From contig NZ_CP009287.1 in NCBI RefSeq assembly GCF_000758705.1, positions 4,092,001-4,156,000 on the forward strand: a stretch of DNA of 64,000 nucleotides, in the 5' to 3' direction. The stretch's first letter is position 1, and the number at the start of each line of letters is the position of its first letter. Positions 34,016 to 43,654 of the stretch are shown in pieces. Both the position numbers and the translations under genes were made by a program. The stretch is from Paenibacillus graminis. Lineage in GTDB: Bacteria; Bacillota; Bacilli; Paenibacillales; Paenibacillaceae. The notes below the pieces were generated by a model. It saw only the letters and a program-made list of their open reading frames with translations, had not been told where the DNA came from and searched no databases.

Positions 34016-35557
34016 TTATTTAGCGTATTCTACTGCCCGTGTCTCGCGGATTACGGTAACCTTGATATGACCCGGATAATCCAGTTCACTCTCGATCATC
34101 TTCGTAATGTCGCGGGCCAGCCGGAAAGCTTCGGCATCGTCGATCTTCTCAGGCTGCACCATCACGCGAACCTCGCGGCCCGCCTGAATGGCATAAGATT
34201 TCTCCACGCCTTCGAAGGATTCGGAGATCTCCTCCAGCTTTTCCAGACGCTTGATATACGTTTCCAGGGTCTCGCGGCGTGCGCCAGGGCGTGCGGCCGA
34301 CAAAGCATCGGCTGCTCCAACCAGCATGGCGATAACCGAGGTAGCCTCGCAGTCTCCATGATGGGACGCGATACTGTTGATAACCACCGGATGTTCCTTG
34401 TATTTCTTCGCCAGTTCGACGCCGATTTCCACGTGCGAACCTTCCACTTCGTGATCCAGCGCTTTGCCGATATCATGCAGCAGTCCGGCGCGTTTTGCAA
34501 GCACGATGTCTTCCCCAAGCTCACCGGCCATCAGTCCAGTCAAATAAGCAACCTCCATGGAGTGCTTAAGTACGTTTTGACCATAGCTCGTACGGAATTT
34601 CAGACGGCCCAGGATTTTAATCAGGTCCGGATGCAATCCGTGAACGCCTACCTCGAAGGTAGCCTGTTCACCGTATTCACGTATCCGTTCATCTACTTCC
34701 TTACGGGACTTCTCTACCATTTCCTCGATTCGAGCCGGATGGATACGTCCATCCGCTACCAGCTTCTCAAGTGCCGTACGGGCCACTTCGCGTCGAATCG
34801 GGTCAAAGCCTGACAGAATAACCGCTTCCGGCGTATCATCAATGATGAGATCAATACCAGTGAGAGTTTCCAGTGCACGAATGTTGCGGCCTTCACGGCC
34901 GATAATCCGGCCCTTCATCTCTTCATTAGGCAGTGTTACGACCGACACGGTCGTTTCCGCCACATGATCAGCAGCGCAGCGTTGGATCGCCAATGTAATG
35001 ATCTCACGGGCTTTCTTGTCCGCTTCTTCTTTGGCCTGCTGCTCAATTTCCTTGATCATCTGTGCGGTTTCGTGGCGAACTTCCTGCTCAACATTGCTCA
35101 GAATGATACTTCTGGCATCATCGATGCTCAAATTGGAGATGCGTTCCAGTTCAGTGACTTGATTCTTGTAAATAACATCAATTTGCTGCTGTGTTTCGTC
35201 AATTCGTTTCTCTTTGTTAGCTACTTGTTCTTCTTTTCGTTCGAGCGATTCCATTTTTTTATCCAGCGATTCTTCCTTTTGCAGCAAACGTCTCTCTTGC
35301 CGTTGGATTTCATTCCGACGCTCACGAGTTTCTTTCTCAGCTTCGGTGCGGATTCTATGGACTTCGTCCTTAGCTTCAAGTACCGTTTCCTTCTTCAGTG
35401 CTTCTGCCTCTTTCTTCGCGTTCTCCACGATGACTACGGCTTCCTTCTCAGCACTGGAAATCTTAGCTTCTGCAAGGGATTTACGAATAAAATAACCGAA
35501 TCCAAAGAATAATGCAGCTACAACGAGAACGATTATGACCCAGATTGCAGGATGCAT
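34016..35557 (-). CDS. rny: ribonuclease Y
   Basis: RNase Y is the membrane-anchored endonuclease that starts mRNA decay in Firmicutes. The ~513-aa product has one N-terminal membrane segment (about residues 5-22), a long Glu/Lys-rich coiled coil (about 30-200), a KH domain ([15 protein letters not shown]) and an HD domain ([12 protein letters not shown] with the metal-binding His-Asp). ATG 35557 lies 8 nt after GAGGAGG; the GTG at 35566 overlaps that site. It precedes ymdB, as in B. subtilis. Confidence 0.97.
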   Translation of the reverse strand: MHPAIWVIIVLVVAALFFGFGYFIRKSLAEAKISSAEKEAVVIVENAKKEAEALKKETVLEAKDEVHRIRTEAEKETRERRNEIQRQERRLLQKEESLDKKMESLERKEEQVANKEKRIDETQQQIDVIYKNQVTELERISNLSIDDARSIILSNVEQEVRHETAQMIKEIEQQAKEEADKKAREIITLAIQRCAADHVAETTVSVVTLPNEEMKGRIIGREGRNIRALETLTGIDLIIDDTPEAVILSGFDPIRREVARTALEKLVADGRIHPARIEEMVEKSRKEVDERIREYGEQATFEVGVHGLHPDLIKILGRLKFRTSYGQNVLKHSMEVAYLTGLMAGELGEDIVLAKRAGLLHDIGKALDHEVEGSHVEIGVELAKKYKEHPVVINSIASHHGDCEATSVIAMLVGAADALSAARPGARRETLETYIKRLEKLEEISESFEGVEKSYAIQAGREVRVMVQPEKIDDAEAFRLARDITKMIESELDYPGHIKVTVIRETRAVEYAK

Positions 35558-35865
35558 TCTGTTCACCTCCTCGTTGGTTCCTCCAAGAACAAGCCTTGGG
35601 AATTTGTGCAGTTGTTAAACTAATCCGTTCATCACCATACAAAAAACCGGTAATACACCGATTGCCATACTGCACATGCTGCACATGCACACTGCCCGCC
35701 TTATCCGGCGATTACATTTCATATGAGTTGTACGCGAACCGCACCATAAGAGTCTGCTTTTTGGGAAGGAAAAAGGATTCTTATTTAGGCCGATTCATGT
35801 TATATTTTATTATTTATAAAAAGACATTGTCAAGAGAGTCGATAACTGCATTAAAGTCAAGACAA
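35558..35865. other. recX-rny spacer with terminator and short direct repeats
   Basis: The 308-bp gap has no gene. A hairpin ATCGGT-GTATT-ACCGGT followed by TTTTTT on the minus strand (35640-35662) ends recX transcripts or attenuates rny. TGCACATGC is repeated head to tail at 35671-35679 and 35680-35688, just upstream of that hairpin in the direction of transcription. Confidence 0.6.
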
Positions 35866-36600
35866 TCAGTCGGGGAAGTAAATTTCCTCTTCATCGCCTT
35901 CAAAATCTTCTTCCTCGCGTAAAATATTCAGTACCTGGCGCACCATATCCCCGGAAAATCCCCGCCGCATAAGAAATGCGCCGGTCTTTCTGCGCTTGTC
36001 ATTCACATCGCCGCGGATCAAATTCCATTTCTTTCTTCCCGTCTGCAAAGCGCTCTCCAGCTCCTGCTCGGGAGTAATATTCTCCAGCGCCTCGGAAATC
36101 AGCAGCTTGTCAATGCCCTTCTCGCGCAGTTCCTGACGGATCCACAGCTTGCCTTTGCGCTGGTTCGTAATACGCTGCTCTGCCCATTGCTTGGCATACA
36201 GGGGATCATCCAGCAGACGCTCCTGCTGCAGCCGCACCAGAACTTCGGCAATAATAGTCTCTCCTATTTCCTTCTCCCGTAAACGGCGGGCCATCTCCTG
36301 AGACGTCCGGGGCTTACGCTCCAGATACCGCAGGCCCTCCACATAAGCCCGCTGGCGTTCATCCGCTACAACGATCTCTTCCAGATCAGTCTTCATGAAA
36401 GAGCTGCCTGTAATCATCCGGTACTTAATCATGACATCTTCATGAACGGTCATCTGATAGGTGCCGAAATGAATAATATAACGGTGGTCAGACTTTTTCT
36501 GCCGTTCCACCCGTGTAATCACCAGCTGCTCATCCGCAGGAAAATCAGCCAGCACCTGCTCGTCCTGCTCTTCGGGTTCGGGATTTAATTGTATGACCAT
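35866..36600 (-). CDS. recX: regulatory protein RecX
   Basis: RecX binds the RecA filament and modulates it. The 244-aa product is within the long Firmicute size range and shows the tandem three-helix repeats, with LRYLERKPRTSQEMARRLREK and LDDPLYAKQWAEQRI as the clearest family blocks, then R-G-F-S-G-D-M-V. The N-terminal ~90 residues are a beta-rich extension. It lies 123 nt downstream of recA but behind a strong terminator, so expression relative to RecA would be low. Confidence 0.94.
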   Translation of the reverse strand: MVIQLNPEPEEQDEQVLADFPADEQLVITRVERQKKSDHRYIIHFGTYQMTVHEDVMIKYRMITGSSFMKTDLEEIVVADERQRAYVEGLRYLERKPRTSQEMARRLREKEIGETIIAEVLVRLQQERLLDDPLYAKQWAEQRITNQRKGKLWIRQELREKGIDKLLISEALENITPEQELESALQTGRKKWNLIRGDVNDKRRKTGAFLMRRGFSGDMVRQVLNILREEEDFEGDEEEIYFPD

Positions 36601-36646
36601 GGATGGCTCTCACCTCATTGCTATTGTAAGTCTGGTTCATTTTATG

Positions 36647-36680
36647 AAAAAGCGCCCTGTCAGATCATTCACAGGGCGCT
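36647..36680 (-). terminator. terminator between recA and recX
   Basis: AGCGCCCTGT pairs perfectly with ACAGGGCGCT, followed on the minus strand by TTTTT. It lies about 45 nt after the recA stop. Confidence 0.85.
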
Positions 36681-36723
36681 CGATATCTTACCAAGTATTC
36701 AATTTAGAAGATTGAATATCAAG

Positions 36724-37788
36724 TTATTCGATTTCAAGCAGCAGCTTTTCTTCTTCCTCTTGCTCCGCTGCCACATCAGATTCAGTTGGCGCAGCCACAA
36801 TTGTTGACAGATTGCTTGCTTCACGAATCTTATTCTCAATCAACAGGGCAATATCCTGGTGTTCCTTCAGGAACTGCTTAGAATTCTCACGGCCTTGTCC
36901 AAGACGCTCACCTTCGTAAGAGTACCAGGCACCGCTCTTGTTGACGATGTCCATTTCAGTACCAATGTCCACGAGGCTTCCTTCTTTGGAGATTCCTTCA
37001 CCATACATGATATCAACATCAGCCTGCTTGAACGGAGGAGCTACCTTGTTCTTCACAACCTTGATCTTGGTGCGGTTGCCCACCACATCGTTGCCCATCT
37101 TAATGCTCTCAACGCGGCGCACATCCAGACGCACGGAAGAGTAGAATTTCAATGCCCGGCCGCCGGGTGTTGTTTCCGGGTTACCGAACATTACACCAAT
37201 CTTCTCACGAAGCTGGTTGATGAAGATAGCAATGGTATTCGACTTGTTGATTGCCCCGGACAGCTTCCGCAAAGCCTGAGACATCAGGCGGGCCTGCAAG
37301 CCTACATGGGAATCACCCATGTCGCCTTCGATTTCCGCTTTCGGAACCAATGCTGCCACGGAGTCCACTACGATGATGTCGACCGCACCACTGCGGACAA
37401 GTGCTTCAGCGATTTCCAGCGCCTGCTCGCCGGTGTCCGGCTGGGACAGCAGCAGCTCATCGATGTTAACGCCAAGCGCGTTAGCGTATTTAGGATCAAG
37501 CGCATGCTCAGCATCGATAAATGCAGCTTGTCCGCCAACCTTTTGCACTTCTGCAATCGCATGCAAGGCAACTGTTGTCTTACCGGAAGATTCCGGTCCA
37601 TATACTTCAATAATACGTCCTTTGGGAAGTCCGCCTATACCTAGTGCAATATCAAGTGCCAAAGATCCGCTAGGTACCACTTCCACCTTCATGTGGTTGG
37701 ATTCTCCCAATTTCATGATCGAACCTTTACCGAATTGTTTTTCTATTTGACGAAGCGCCATATCAAGCGCCGCACGACGATCTGACAA
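36724..37788 (-). CDS. recA: recombinase RecA
   Basis: RecA catalyses strand exchange and triggers LexA self-cleavage. The 354-aa product is full length: Walker [18 protein letters not shown] as Walker B, the Q-containing loop [20 protein letters not shown], and an acidic C-terminal tail ending [11 protein letters not shown]. The start codon is TTG 37788, with AAGGAAGTGG ahead. A LexA-type box lies 70-83 nt upstream, giving SOS control. Confidence 0.98.
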   Translation of the reverse strand: MSDRRAALDMALRQIEKQFGKGSIMKLGESNHMKVEVVPSGSLALDIALGIGGLPKGRIIEVYGPESSGKTTVALHAIAEVQKVGGQAAFIDAEHALDPKYANALGVNIDELLLSQPDTGEQALEIAEALVRSGAVDIIVVDSVAALVPKAEIEGDMGDSHVGLQARLMSQALRKLSGAINKSNTIAIFINQLREKIGVMFGNPETTPGGRALKFYSSVRLDVRRVESIKMGNDVVGNRTKIKVVKNKVAPPFKQADVDIMYGEGISKEGSLVDIGTEMDIVNKSGAWYSYEGERLGQGRENSKQFLKEHQDIALLIENKIREASNLSTIVAAPTESDVAAEQEEEEKLLLEIE

Positions 37789-37857
37789 TCAGACCACTTC
37801 CTTCACTGTTTATAGTACTATAATAACGTGTTTTGGAGGTCTTGCCAAGCTTTTTTT

Positions 37858-37871
37858 CGAACATACATTCG
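37858..37871. promoter_or_regulatory. LexA (SOS) box of recA
   Basis: CGAACATACATTCG matches the Firmicute LexA/DinR consensus CGAAC-N4-GTTCG with one mismatch, 70 bp upstream of the recA start. Confidence 0.85.
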
Positions 37872-38014
37872 TTTTTTTTGTCCTGCGGGGGAATACTCCC
37901 TTTTATTGTAAGCCTCCTTCCGGATCTGGTGCTAACCCAGAATATTCGATCACCGGACGCCGGACAGTGCCTTCTTCCAAAGGACAGGCTGCAGGTTCAT
38001 GCCTATTAATATAA

Positions 38015-38051
38015 CAAAAAACCGCAGCAGGGATGTCTCAGTGCCACGGTT
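38015..38051 (-). terminator. terminator of cinA
   Basis: AACCGTGGCA pairs with TGCTGCGGTT (two G-T pairs) and TTTTTG follows on the minus strand, about 40 nt after the cinA stop. Confidence 0.7.
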
Positions 38052-38087
38052 CTTCCGTATACTTGAATTATATACTGGGTATTCAGG

Positions 38088-39377
38088 TTATTGCAAGGCT
38101 GACCCTTCAAGCGGTGTATCCACCTTGCGCTCCTCCAGTCTGCGCCAGAGGCGGTACAGAAGCGACTTCACCGTCCGCAAACGGATGTTCTCCCTCGTAC
38201 CCTTAAGGTTCAGCTCATAGACCTCGGTAGGCCGGCCGCGTTCCGCCAGTCCGATGAACACAAGCCCGACCGGCTTGCGTTCAGAATATCCCGGACCGGC
38301 TACACCGGTAACCGACAATCCGAAATCACTGTCTGCAATCATTCTGACCTGATCCGCCAGCACCTCGGCTACTTCCCGGCTTACCGCGCCCGGCGCATCC
38401 GGTCCCTCCAGAAGGGCTGACGGCACATTCAGCAGCTTCTTCTTCATATCATTGGAATAGCATACGATTCCTCCGAGAAACATCGAGGCGCTGCCCGGAA
38501 TATTCGTAATGCTCTCCATCAGCAGGCCGCCGGTGCAGCTCTCCGCCGCACTCACAGTCAATCCGGCATCCGCCATCCAATCGACGATCAGCTGTTCCAG
38601 CGGCACATCGATATTGGCGTACATATGCTCCGGCAGGATCTCCTGAATTGTCTTCTCCAGCACTTCCAGCTTCTGCATGGCCTCCCGTTCAGAAGGGGCT
38701 TTGGTGGATATGCGGACCGTTACCTCGCCCTCCTTGGCATAAGGAGCAATAGTCGGATCACTCTGATTCCTAATCAGGTCAATCAGCTTATCCTCCAAAA
38801 GGGATTCTCCAATGCCGGCGAACTTAAGCATCTTCGAATAAATCGGCATTTCACCGGTCAGTGCATGCTGCTGCAGCCAAGGTTTGGCCTGGCCTGTGAA
38901 CATAGGCTTCATCTCACGCGGAGGACCGGGAAGTACAATGTAATATTTGCCTCCGTCTGCAAGCGCAAGGCCCACAGCAAGCCCCGTTTCGTTCGGAAGC
39001 GGTGTGGTTCCATCAATGATAAGTGCCTGTTTGCGGTTATTTTCGGTCATTACAATCTTGCGTTCATCAAAAAAACGCTGGACATGATCCATGGCAAGCT
39101 GATCAATATGCAGGCTGCGGCCCAGGGAAGCCGCAAGCGCGTCTTTGGTAAGATCATCTTCGGTGGGGCCAATTCCGCCGGTGAAAAGAATGACATCCGC
39201 ACGGCTGCGGGCAATTTCGATGGCCTGCTGAAGGCGGCTGCTGTTATCCCCAACGACGGTCTGAAAGAACACATCGATTCCAAGCGCCGCCAGCTCCTGG
39301 GATAGAAACTGGGCATTGCTGTTTACGATCTGTCCAAGTAAAAGTTCTGTACCAACGGCAATAATTTCCGCTTTCAT
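38088..39377 (-). CDS. cinA: competence/damage-inducible protein CinA (NMN deamidase type)
   Basis: The 429-aa protein joins an N-terminal MoaB/MogA-like domain (AEIIAVGTELLLGQIVN, FTGGIGPTEDDLTKD, PGPPREM) to a C-terminal CinA domain (SAAESCTGGLL, VTGVAGPG) that deamidates nicotinamide mononucleotide and ADP-ribose derivatives in related proteins. In naturally competent bacteria cinA lies with recA, as here. ATG 39377 follows AGGAGGAGAAAG; the frame is open to 39413 without a ribosome site. It lies 55 nt after pgsA and is probably co-transcribed with it. Confidence 0.95.
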   Translation of the reverse strand: MKAEIIAVGTELLLGQIVNSNAQFLSQELAALGIDVFFQTVVGDNSSRLQQAIEIARSRADVILFTGGIGPTEDDLTKDALAASLGRSLHIDQLAMDHVQRFFDERKIVMTENNRKQALIIDGTTPLPNETGLAVGLALADGGKYYIVLPGPPREMKPMFTGQAKPWLQQHALTGEMPIYSKMLKFAGIGESLLEDKLIDLIRNQSDPTIAPYAKEGEVTVRISTKAPSEREAMQKLEVLEKTIQEILPEHMYANIDVPLEQLIVDWMADAGLTVSAAESCTGGLLMESITNIPGSASMFLGGIVCYSNDMKKKLLNVPSALLEGPDAPGAVSREVAEVLADQVRMIADSDFGLSVTGVAGPGYSERKPVGLVFIGLAERGRPTEVYELNLKGTRENIRLRTVKSLLYRLWRRLEERKVDTPLEGSALQ

Positions 39378-39432
39378 AGCTGGCTTTCTCCTCCTGGATG
39401 TAGAGTAACACAAGTTATATTGGGCTTAGCGG

Positions 39433-40020
39433 TTAAGCGTTATGAAGCTCCAGCAAATCTTTATTTTTTACGAAATAGTCAATGCCGGAATAGATAGTAA
39501 CAAGTGCTGCAGCCCAGATGGCAATATCATCTACAGGAATACTGACGAATTGAAACGGAAAGTTATTCAGCAGCAGCAGTGAAATTGCAACAATCTGAAT
39601 AACAGTCTTTATCTTGCCCCACCTGCTGGCAGCAACCACTTTACCTTCGAGCAGCGCTACCTGGCGCAGTCCGGTTACTGCGAACTCGCGGCTGATAATA
39701 ACGATTGCGATCCATGAGTCGCATCTGCCCAGTTCCACCAGGGAAATCAGCACAGCCGAGACCAGCAGCTTGTCCGCAAGAGGGTCGAGCAGCTTGCCCA
39801 GATTGGTGACCATGTTGTATTTCCGGGCGATATAACCGTCTATGCCATCGGTGCTGGCCGCAAGCAAAAAGATCACCGCTGCAATCAGATGATTAAAGGA
39901 AAGCTGGAACGAGCCCCAATGAATCGGTTCCGGATAAAAGCTGAAATTAATCAGCAAGAAAAACATCATAATCGGGATAAGACAAATACGTGCCAGCGTA
40001 ATGCGGTTAGGCAAATTCAC
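39433..40020 (-). CDS. pgsA: CDP-diacylglycerol-glycerol-3-phosphate 3-phosphatidyltransferase
   Basis: PgsA makes phosphatidylglycerol phosphate, the committed step to phosphatidylglycerol and cardiolipin. The 195-aa product has about five to six membrane helices and the CDP-alcohol phosphotransferase motif with Asp58, Asp61-Gly62, Arg66, Gly75, Asp79 and Asp83, all present. The start is GTG 40020 behind GGGAGG. A nested inverted repeat lies in its leader (40070-40157). cinA follows. The protein is essential in most bacteria. Confidence 0.96.
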   Translation of the reverse strand: MNLPNRITLARICLIPIMMFFLLINFSFYPEPIHWGSFQLSFNHLIAAVIFLLAASTDGIDGYIARKYNMVTNLGKLLDPLADKLLVSAVLISLVELGRCDSWIAIVIISREFAVTGLRQVALLEGKVVAASRWGKIKTVIQIVAISLLLLNNFPFQFVSIPVDDIAIWAAALVTIYSGIDYFVKNKDLLELHNA

Positions 40021-40068
40021 AGAAGTTCCTCCCTTGATCCGTACGAATCCGATATTCCACTATCTCAG

Positions 40069-40157
40069 GCTGAAACGGCTAGCCGTCCTTGTAAAAGCTT
40101 ATGCTTGGTTCCGAAGCAGCGATACTACGTATCGCTTTAAGGTACCCGTTTCAGCAG
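40069..40157 (-). promoter_or_regulatory. nested inverted repeat in the pgsA leader
   Basis: GCTGAAACGG (40070-40079) pairs with CCGTTTCAGC about 70 bp away (ending near 40157). Inside are AGCGATA-CTACG-TATCGCT and a possible helix between CCTT...AAAGC and GCTTT...AAGG. Read on the minus strand it is a closed, multi-stem RNA some 50 nt upstream of the pgsA start. It does not match a riboswitch class that I can recall. Confidence 0.55.
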
Positions 40158-40248
40158 AAATAGAAGGATAATTTATAGTACGAAGCATATATTCTTACAT
40201 TTTCTAAAAAACTGCTTACGCAAGTATATTATAGCCCTATGTAGGTGT

Positions 40249-40300
40249 CAAAAAAACACAAAGCACCCCGCAGGCGAGAAATCAGCAAGCAGTGCGGGGT
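40249..40300 (-). terminator. probable terminator of yajQ
   Basis: ACCCCGCA pairs with TGCGGGGT across a 20-nt loop just after the yajQ stop. The T run (TTTTTTT) is about ten bases further on. Confidence 0.6.
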
Positions 40301-40309
40301 ACGAAAATC

Positions 40310-40801
40310 TTACTTTAAGTTATTAAACTGCAGATCCAGCGGTAAATCGGCTTTGCGCAGAATCTGGATAATCTGCTGCAGATCATCACGGCTTTTGCCG
40401 GTTACGCGGATTTGGTCCCCCTGGATTTGACTTTTCACCTTCAGCTTCGAATCACGGATCAGAATGTTGATTTTTTTGGCATTTTCCTGATCAATTCCCT
40501 GCTTAAGACCCAGACGCTGGCGCACAGTGCCCAGAGAAGCCGGTTCAACTTTGCCAAAATCCAGATTCTTGAGTGTAATGCCGCGCTTGACCATCTTCGA
40601 CTGTAAAATATCGATGACGGCATTCAGCTTGTATTCATCTTCTGAAGCGATAATAAGCGCATCCTTCTCCAGCTTCAGACTGCTCTTGCTGTTCTTGAAG
40701 TCAAAGCGGTTATCGATCTCCTTCTCCGTCTGGTGAACAGCATTGGTCAACTCCTGCATGTCCATTTTGGACACGATATCAAATGAACTTTCCGAACTCA
40801 A
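40310..40801 (-). CDS. yajQ: YajQ-family nucleotide-binding protein
   Basis: The 163-aa protein matches YajQ along its length: SSFDIVSKMDMQEL, TEKEIDNRFDFKNS, QGDQIRVTGKSRDDLQ, LPLDLQFNN. Family members bind tRNA or nucleotides, and the Xanthomonas one binds cyclic di-GMP; the role in Firmicutes is unsettled. TTG 40801 is the likely start: AAGGAAG is 8 nt before it and the product then has the family's exact length. It lies between pgsA and rodZ, a position not occupied in B. subtilis. Confidence 0.93.
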   Translation of the reverse strand: MSSESSFDIVSKMDMQELTNAVHQTEKEIDNRFDFKNSKSSLKLEKDALIIASEDEYKLNAVIDILQSKMVKRGITLKNLDFGKVEPASLGTVRQRLGLKQGIDQENAKKINILIRDSKLKVKSQIQGDQIRVTGKSRDDLQQIIQILRKADLPLDLQFNNLK

Positions 40802-40981
40802 TTCATCCACTTCCTTTGTTAGCAAATATTCTTTTCCTATTATATGAGAAAGGAACTCTTAAGTCTAATTTGGCAGATAAAACCCGACACACAAAACAGC
40901 CCCACCAAAGTGGAGCCGTTCTGTGTAAAGGCAGGAACCCTCTTCCCCCAGATCCGATGAATGGGGAGACGCCGCGTGTCG

Positions 40982-41146
40982 CTATTGTCTGCTGCGTGAG
41001 GGGGCCCGGAACATATCCAAAATCCCGAGCAGAATATGTGCCAGTCCAAAGCCCAAAATGCCATAACCCCAGGCACTCGGTGTCAGATAGTAACCGAGGA
41101 GACTGACGATAATACCAAGCCCTGTTACGATCCAGCTAGCGGTCAT
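40982..41146 (-). CDS. small two-helix membrane protein (54 aa)
   Basis: ATG 41146, with GAGGTG nine bases upstream, opens a 54-aa protein with two hydrophobic segments (about residues 4-22 and 28-46, W-G-Y-G-I-L-G-F in the second) and a basic tail (SRSRQ). I do not recognise a family. It follows the rodZ-like gene by 82 nt on the same strand and may be part of that unit. The frame is open to 41221 but without a ribosome site. Confidence 0.6.
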   Translation of the reverse strand: MTASWIVTGLGIIVSLLGYYLTPSAWGYGILGFGLAHILLGILDMFRAPSRSRQ

Positions 41147-41228
41147 GAGAGAATACACCTCACTTTGGCGTAAGAACTGTAAATCAGTCTTAGGTTCTCC
41201 TAAAAGCCAAAGTATATACATTGGATGC

Positions 41229-42230
41229 TCATTCGGGAGTTGTATTCTCCTGATTGGTTACATTGTCCTGGCTTCCCTCAGTGCCGCTGTTCTGTGTTCC
41301 TGTTGGGTCTCCGGACGCTGAGCTATCATCCAGCTCCAGAAGAAGCCGGGATGAGGTTTTGCCGTCTGTGATTACTTGTCCGTTGACTGTTATTTCCGTA
41401 GCCGGGGAGTACCCGGACTTAATGTACATGCCTTCACTGTCGAGCGTGAAGCTCAGGTTGTCCCCGGCAGCAGTATTGCCGAAGCTCAGCTTCTCTCCTT
41501 TGGAGTTCTCGCCTTTGTAGACTTCAAGCCAGCTCACCCCACTCGCAGCGATCTGCACCTGAACAGCGCTTCCAGCAGGTGCTGACACCTTATACACCGT
41601 CGTTTTTCCCGATTTGCGGTCCTGAGTGACCGTAACCTCCTCGGAGGATGGGGATGGGGATGGAGATGGTGAAGCCGATGGAGCTGTTGTCGCCTCAGGA
41701 GTTGCTGTGCCCGAACCGGCACCTGCCGAAGCGGAAGGCGCTGCAACACCTCCTCCCACTGCAGTAGGTGAAGGCTGAACCTTCGATGGATCCTGTGTAG
41801 CCGTGGTCAGACTGCCAGGTTCGGCTTTGTCCGGTTCCGGTTTGTTCATATTGGAAGAAGCGTACATGTAAATCACCACGATAATAAGCACGGGAAAGGT
41901 CCACATCAGAACTGTTGGCAGCCATTTCGCATTCCGTTCCGTTTCTGGTCTGCGGCTGCGCTTCTGTATCACTGTTTCCATCGGTGTCTCTACCGGAGCG
42001 GCAGGCACGTTGCCGTGCTCCTCCATCAGCTCGTCGGGATTTACATCCACGGCCTCCGCATAGGTTTTGATGAATGCCCGGACATAAAAGCTTCCCGGCA
42101 ACACCTTATAATCCCCCGCTTCGATGGCTTCTAAATATTTTTTGCGGATTTTCGTTACTTCCTGGACATCATCAAGGCTCATCCCTTTTTGCAGACGCGC
42201 CTCCTTCAAATGCCGGCCCAGTTCCGACAT
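41229..42230 (-). CDS. rodZ: RodZ-like cell-shape protein (YmfM type)
   Basis: The 333-aa protein has an N-terminal Cro-type helix-turn-helix (residues ~1-70, beginning GRHLKEARLQKGMSLDDV), a single membrane helix (about 107-126), a Pro/Ser/Thr/Ala-rich linker and a C-terminal DUF4115 beta domain. This is the RodZ layout, linking MreB filaments to the wall-synthesis machine. The linker contains many Ser-Pro pairs. Position next to ymfK matches B. subtilis ymfM/rodZ. Confidence 0.9.
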   Translation of the reverse strand: MSELGRHLKEARLQKGMSLDDVQEVTKIRKKYLEAIEAGDYKVLPGSFYVRAFIKTYAEAVDVNPDELMEEHGNVPAAPVETPMETVIQKRSRRPETERNAKWLPTVLMWTFPVLIIVVIYMYASSNMNKPEPDKAEPGSLTTATQDPSKVQPSPTAVGGGVAAPSASAGAGSGTATPEATTAPSASPSPSPSPSSEEVTVTQDRKSGKTTVYKVSAPAGSAVQVQIAASGVSWLEVYKGENSKGEKLSFGNTAAGDNLSFTLDSEGMYIKSGYSPATEITVNGQVITDGKTSSRLLLELDDSSASGDPTGTQNSGTEGSQDNVTNQENTTPE

Positions 42231-42272
42231 ACCATCACCTCCTAAGTGTGTAGTGCCGCTATCAGCAGCTTT

Positions 42273-43040
42273 TTATAGATCATCACTGTAGCTCGTCGTG
42301 AACGAGTCGTACAATATCTCTTCGCTTGGTATATTGCGCAGCTCGATAATAATATCGAAATTATCATAGGTGTATTCAGATTCCCGCACAAAAATATCCG
42401 GGTGCTCAATCACCTTCGTGCTTGGCATGCTCATCACATGCTGCAGCAGATTATAGTGCTTCTCGTTGGAACGGATCGTGCTGACAATACCGTCAATAAT
42501 GAATACATTGTGCGGATTCATTTCATCTTCAGCGAGCTGGCTGCGCACCGTCTGGCGCAATAACGTCGAAGAGACAAACGTCCAGCGCTTCATGGCGCAG
42601 ACACTGCCGGCGATAATCGATTCCGTCTTGCCGACACGCGGCATGCCCCGAAGACCTATAACCTGATTTCCTTCCCGTTTAAACAGCTCACCGAGAAAAT
42701 CAACCAGCAGCCCCAGTTCATCCCTGGTGAACCGGAACGTCTTGCGGTCATCCGAGTCACGGTCGATATAGCGCCCATGCCGTACGGCCAGCTTGTCAAC
42801 AAGCCGCGGGGAACGCAGCGCAGTCACCGTTATATTATCAACTTTTTTGAGCATTTCGCCCATCAGCATGATTTTTTCATCGTCACTTGTTTCCAGCAGC
42901 ATTCCGCGGGTCTTGCCTTCTACTCCGTTAATGGTCAGGATATTGACCTCCAGCATTCCGAGCATTGAAGCGATATCACCAAGCAGACCAGGTCTGTTCT
43001 TATGTATCTTATACTCCATGTACCATTGTTTATATTCCAC
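42273..43040 (-). CDS. ymfK: YmfK-like protein: ACT-like domain plus DUF3388
   Basis: The 255-aa protein begins with an ACT-like domain (KNRPGLLGDIASMLGMLEVN) and continues with DUF3388, which includes a P-loop-like GLRGMPRVGKTES. It corresponds to B. subtilis YmfK in sequence and position; no biochemical function is established to my knowledge. The start is GTG 43040 behind GAGGTG. ymfJ lies upstream across a terminator, and rodZ follows 42 nt downstream. Confidence 0.88.
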   Translation of the reverse strand: MEYKQWYMEYKIHKNRPGLLGDIASMLGMLEVNILTINGVEGKTRGMLLETSDDEKIMLMGEMLKKVDNITVTALRSPRLVDKLAVRHGRYIDRDSDDRKTFRFTRDELGLLVDFLGELFKREGNQVIGLRGMPRVGKTESIIAGSVCAMKRWTFVSSTLLRQTVRSQLAEDEMNPHNVFIIDGIVSTIRSNEKHYNLLQHVMSMPSTKVIEHPDIFVRESEYTYDNFDIIIELRNIPSEEILYDSFTTSYSDDL

Positions 43041-43186
43041 TTGCTACACCTCATAGATTCCTTTTCCCGTAACTTTGCGGCATACACCAAAAAAAGCCGG
43101 CTTCGGCAAAGTGTTCTGAACACGGGTCATGTTAATGATATATAAAATAATTTTGAAAGGCAAGGACACTATTGTAATAATTGCAG

Positions 43187-43208
43187 AAAAGCTCCCGCGA
43201 GGGGAGCT
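43187..43208 (-). terminator. terminator of ymfJ
   Basis: AGCTCCC pairs with GGGAGCT around a short loop with TTTTC after it on the minus strand, 12 nt after the ymfJ stop. Confidence 0.8.
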
Positions 43209-43219
43209 TGTTCCGCGAG

Positions 43220-43480
43220 CTATGCGTTTTTCTTCGCCAGCTTCACCATGAGGGAAGCAATGGTATGCTTCTCATCATCCGTGCCGACATCCCACAGCTC
43301 TTTGATCGCCCGGTTGGAGTAATTACCCGGATCGACTTTTTTATCGAGAAACTCCCCGATTTCAAAAGCCAGCTTGGAAATGGTTTCTTCGCTCATCCCC
43401 ATTTTTTCAGCCTGAATGACCCGGTCTCCCAGAAAGCTCTTCCAGGTATCAAAGTTCTTCACTACGGAGTCTGTTGACAT
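43220..43480 (-). CDS. ymfJ: DUF3243 protein (YmfJ)
   Basis: The 86-aa helical protein matches DUF3243: NFDTWKSFLGDRVIQAEKMG, IGEFLDKKVDPGN, KELWDVGTDDEKHTIASL. Position between ymfI and ymfK is as in B. subtilis. Function is unknown. It has its own terminator, so it is probably transcribed separately from ymfK. Confidence 0.92.
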   Translation of the reverse strand: MSTDSVVKNFDTWKSFLGDRVIQAEKMGMSEETISKLAFEIGEFLDKKVDPGNYSNRAIKELWDVGTDDEKHTIASLMVKLAKKNA

Positions 43481-43589
43481 CTTAAATCCTCCTCAAAATG
43501 TTGTGGGTTACGTGAGATTTAAAAGCAACAGTTATAATATGTCTCCGCCCGGATATTCTTATGCTGGAGCATTTCTCCAAGTCCAAGTA

Positions 43590-43626
43590 AAAGCAGGTGC
43601 CCCCGTAATGTGGCGGCACCCGCTTT
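43590..43626 (-). terminator. terminator of ymfI
   Basis: AAAGCGGGTGCC pairs with GGCACCTGCTTT (one mismatch) and T-rich sequence follows on the minus strand; it begins 28 nt after the ymfI stop. Confidence 0.75.
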
Positions 43627-43654
43627 AGTGGGGAATAATGACTGCATTTAAACT

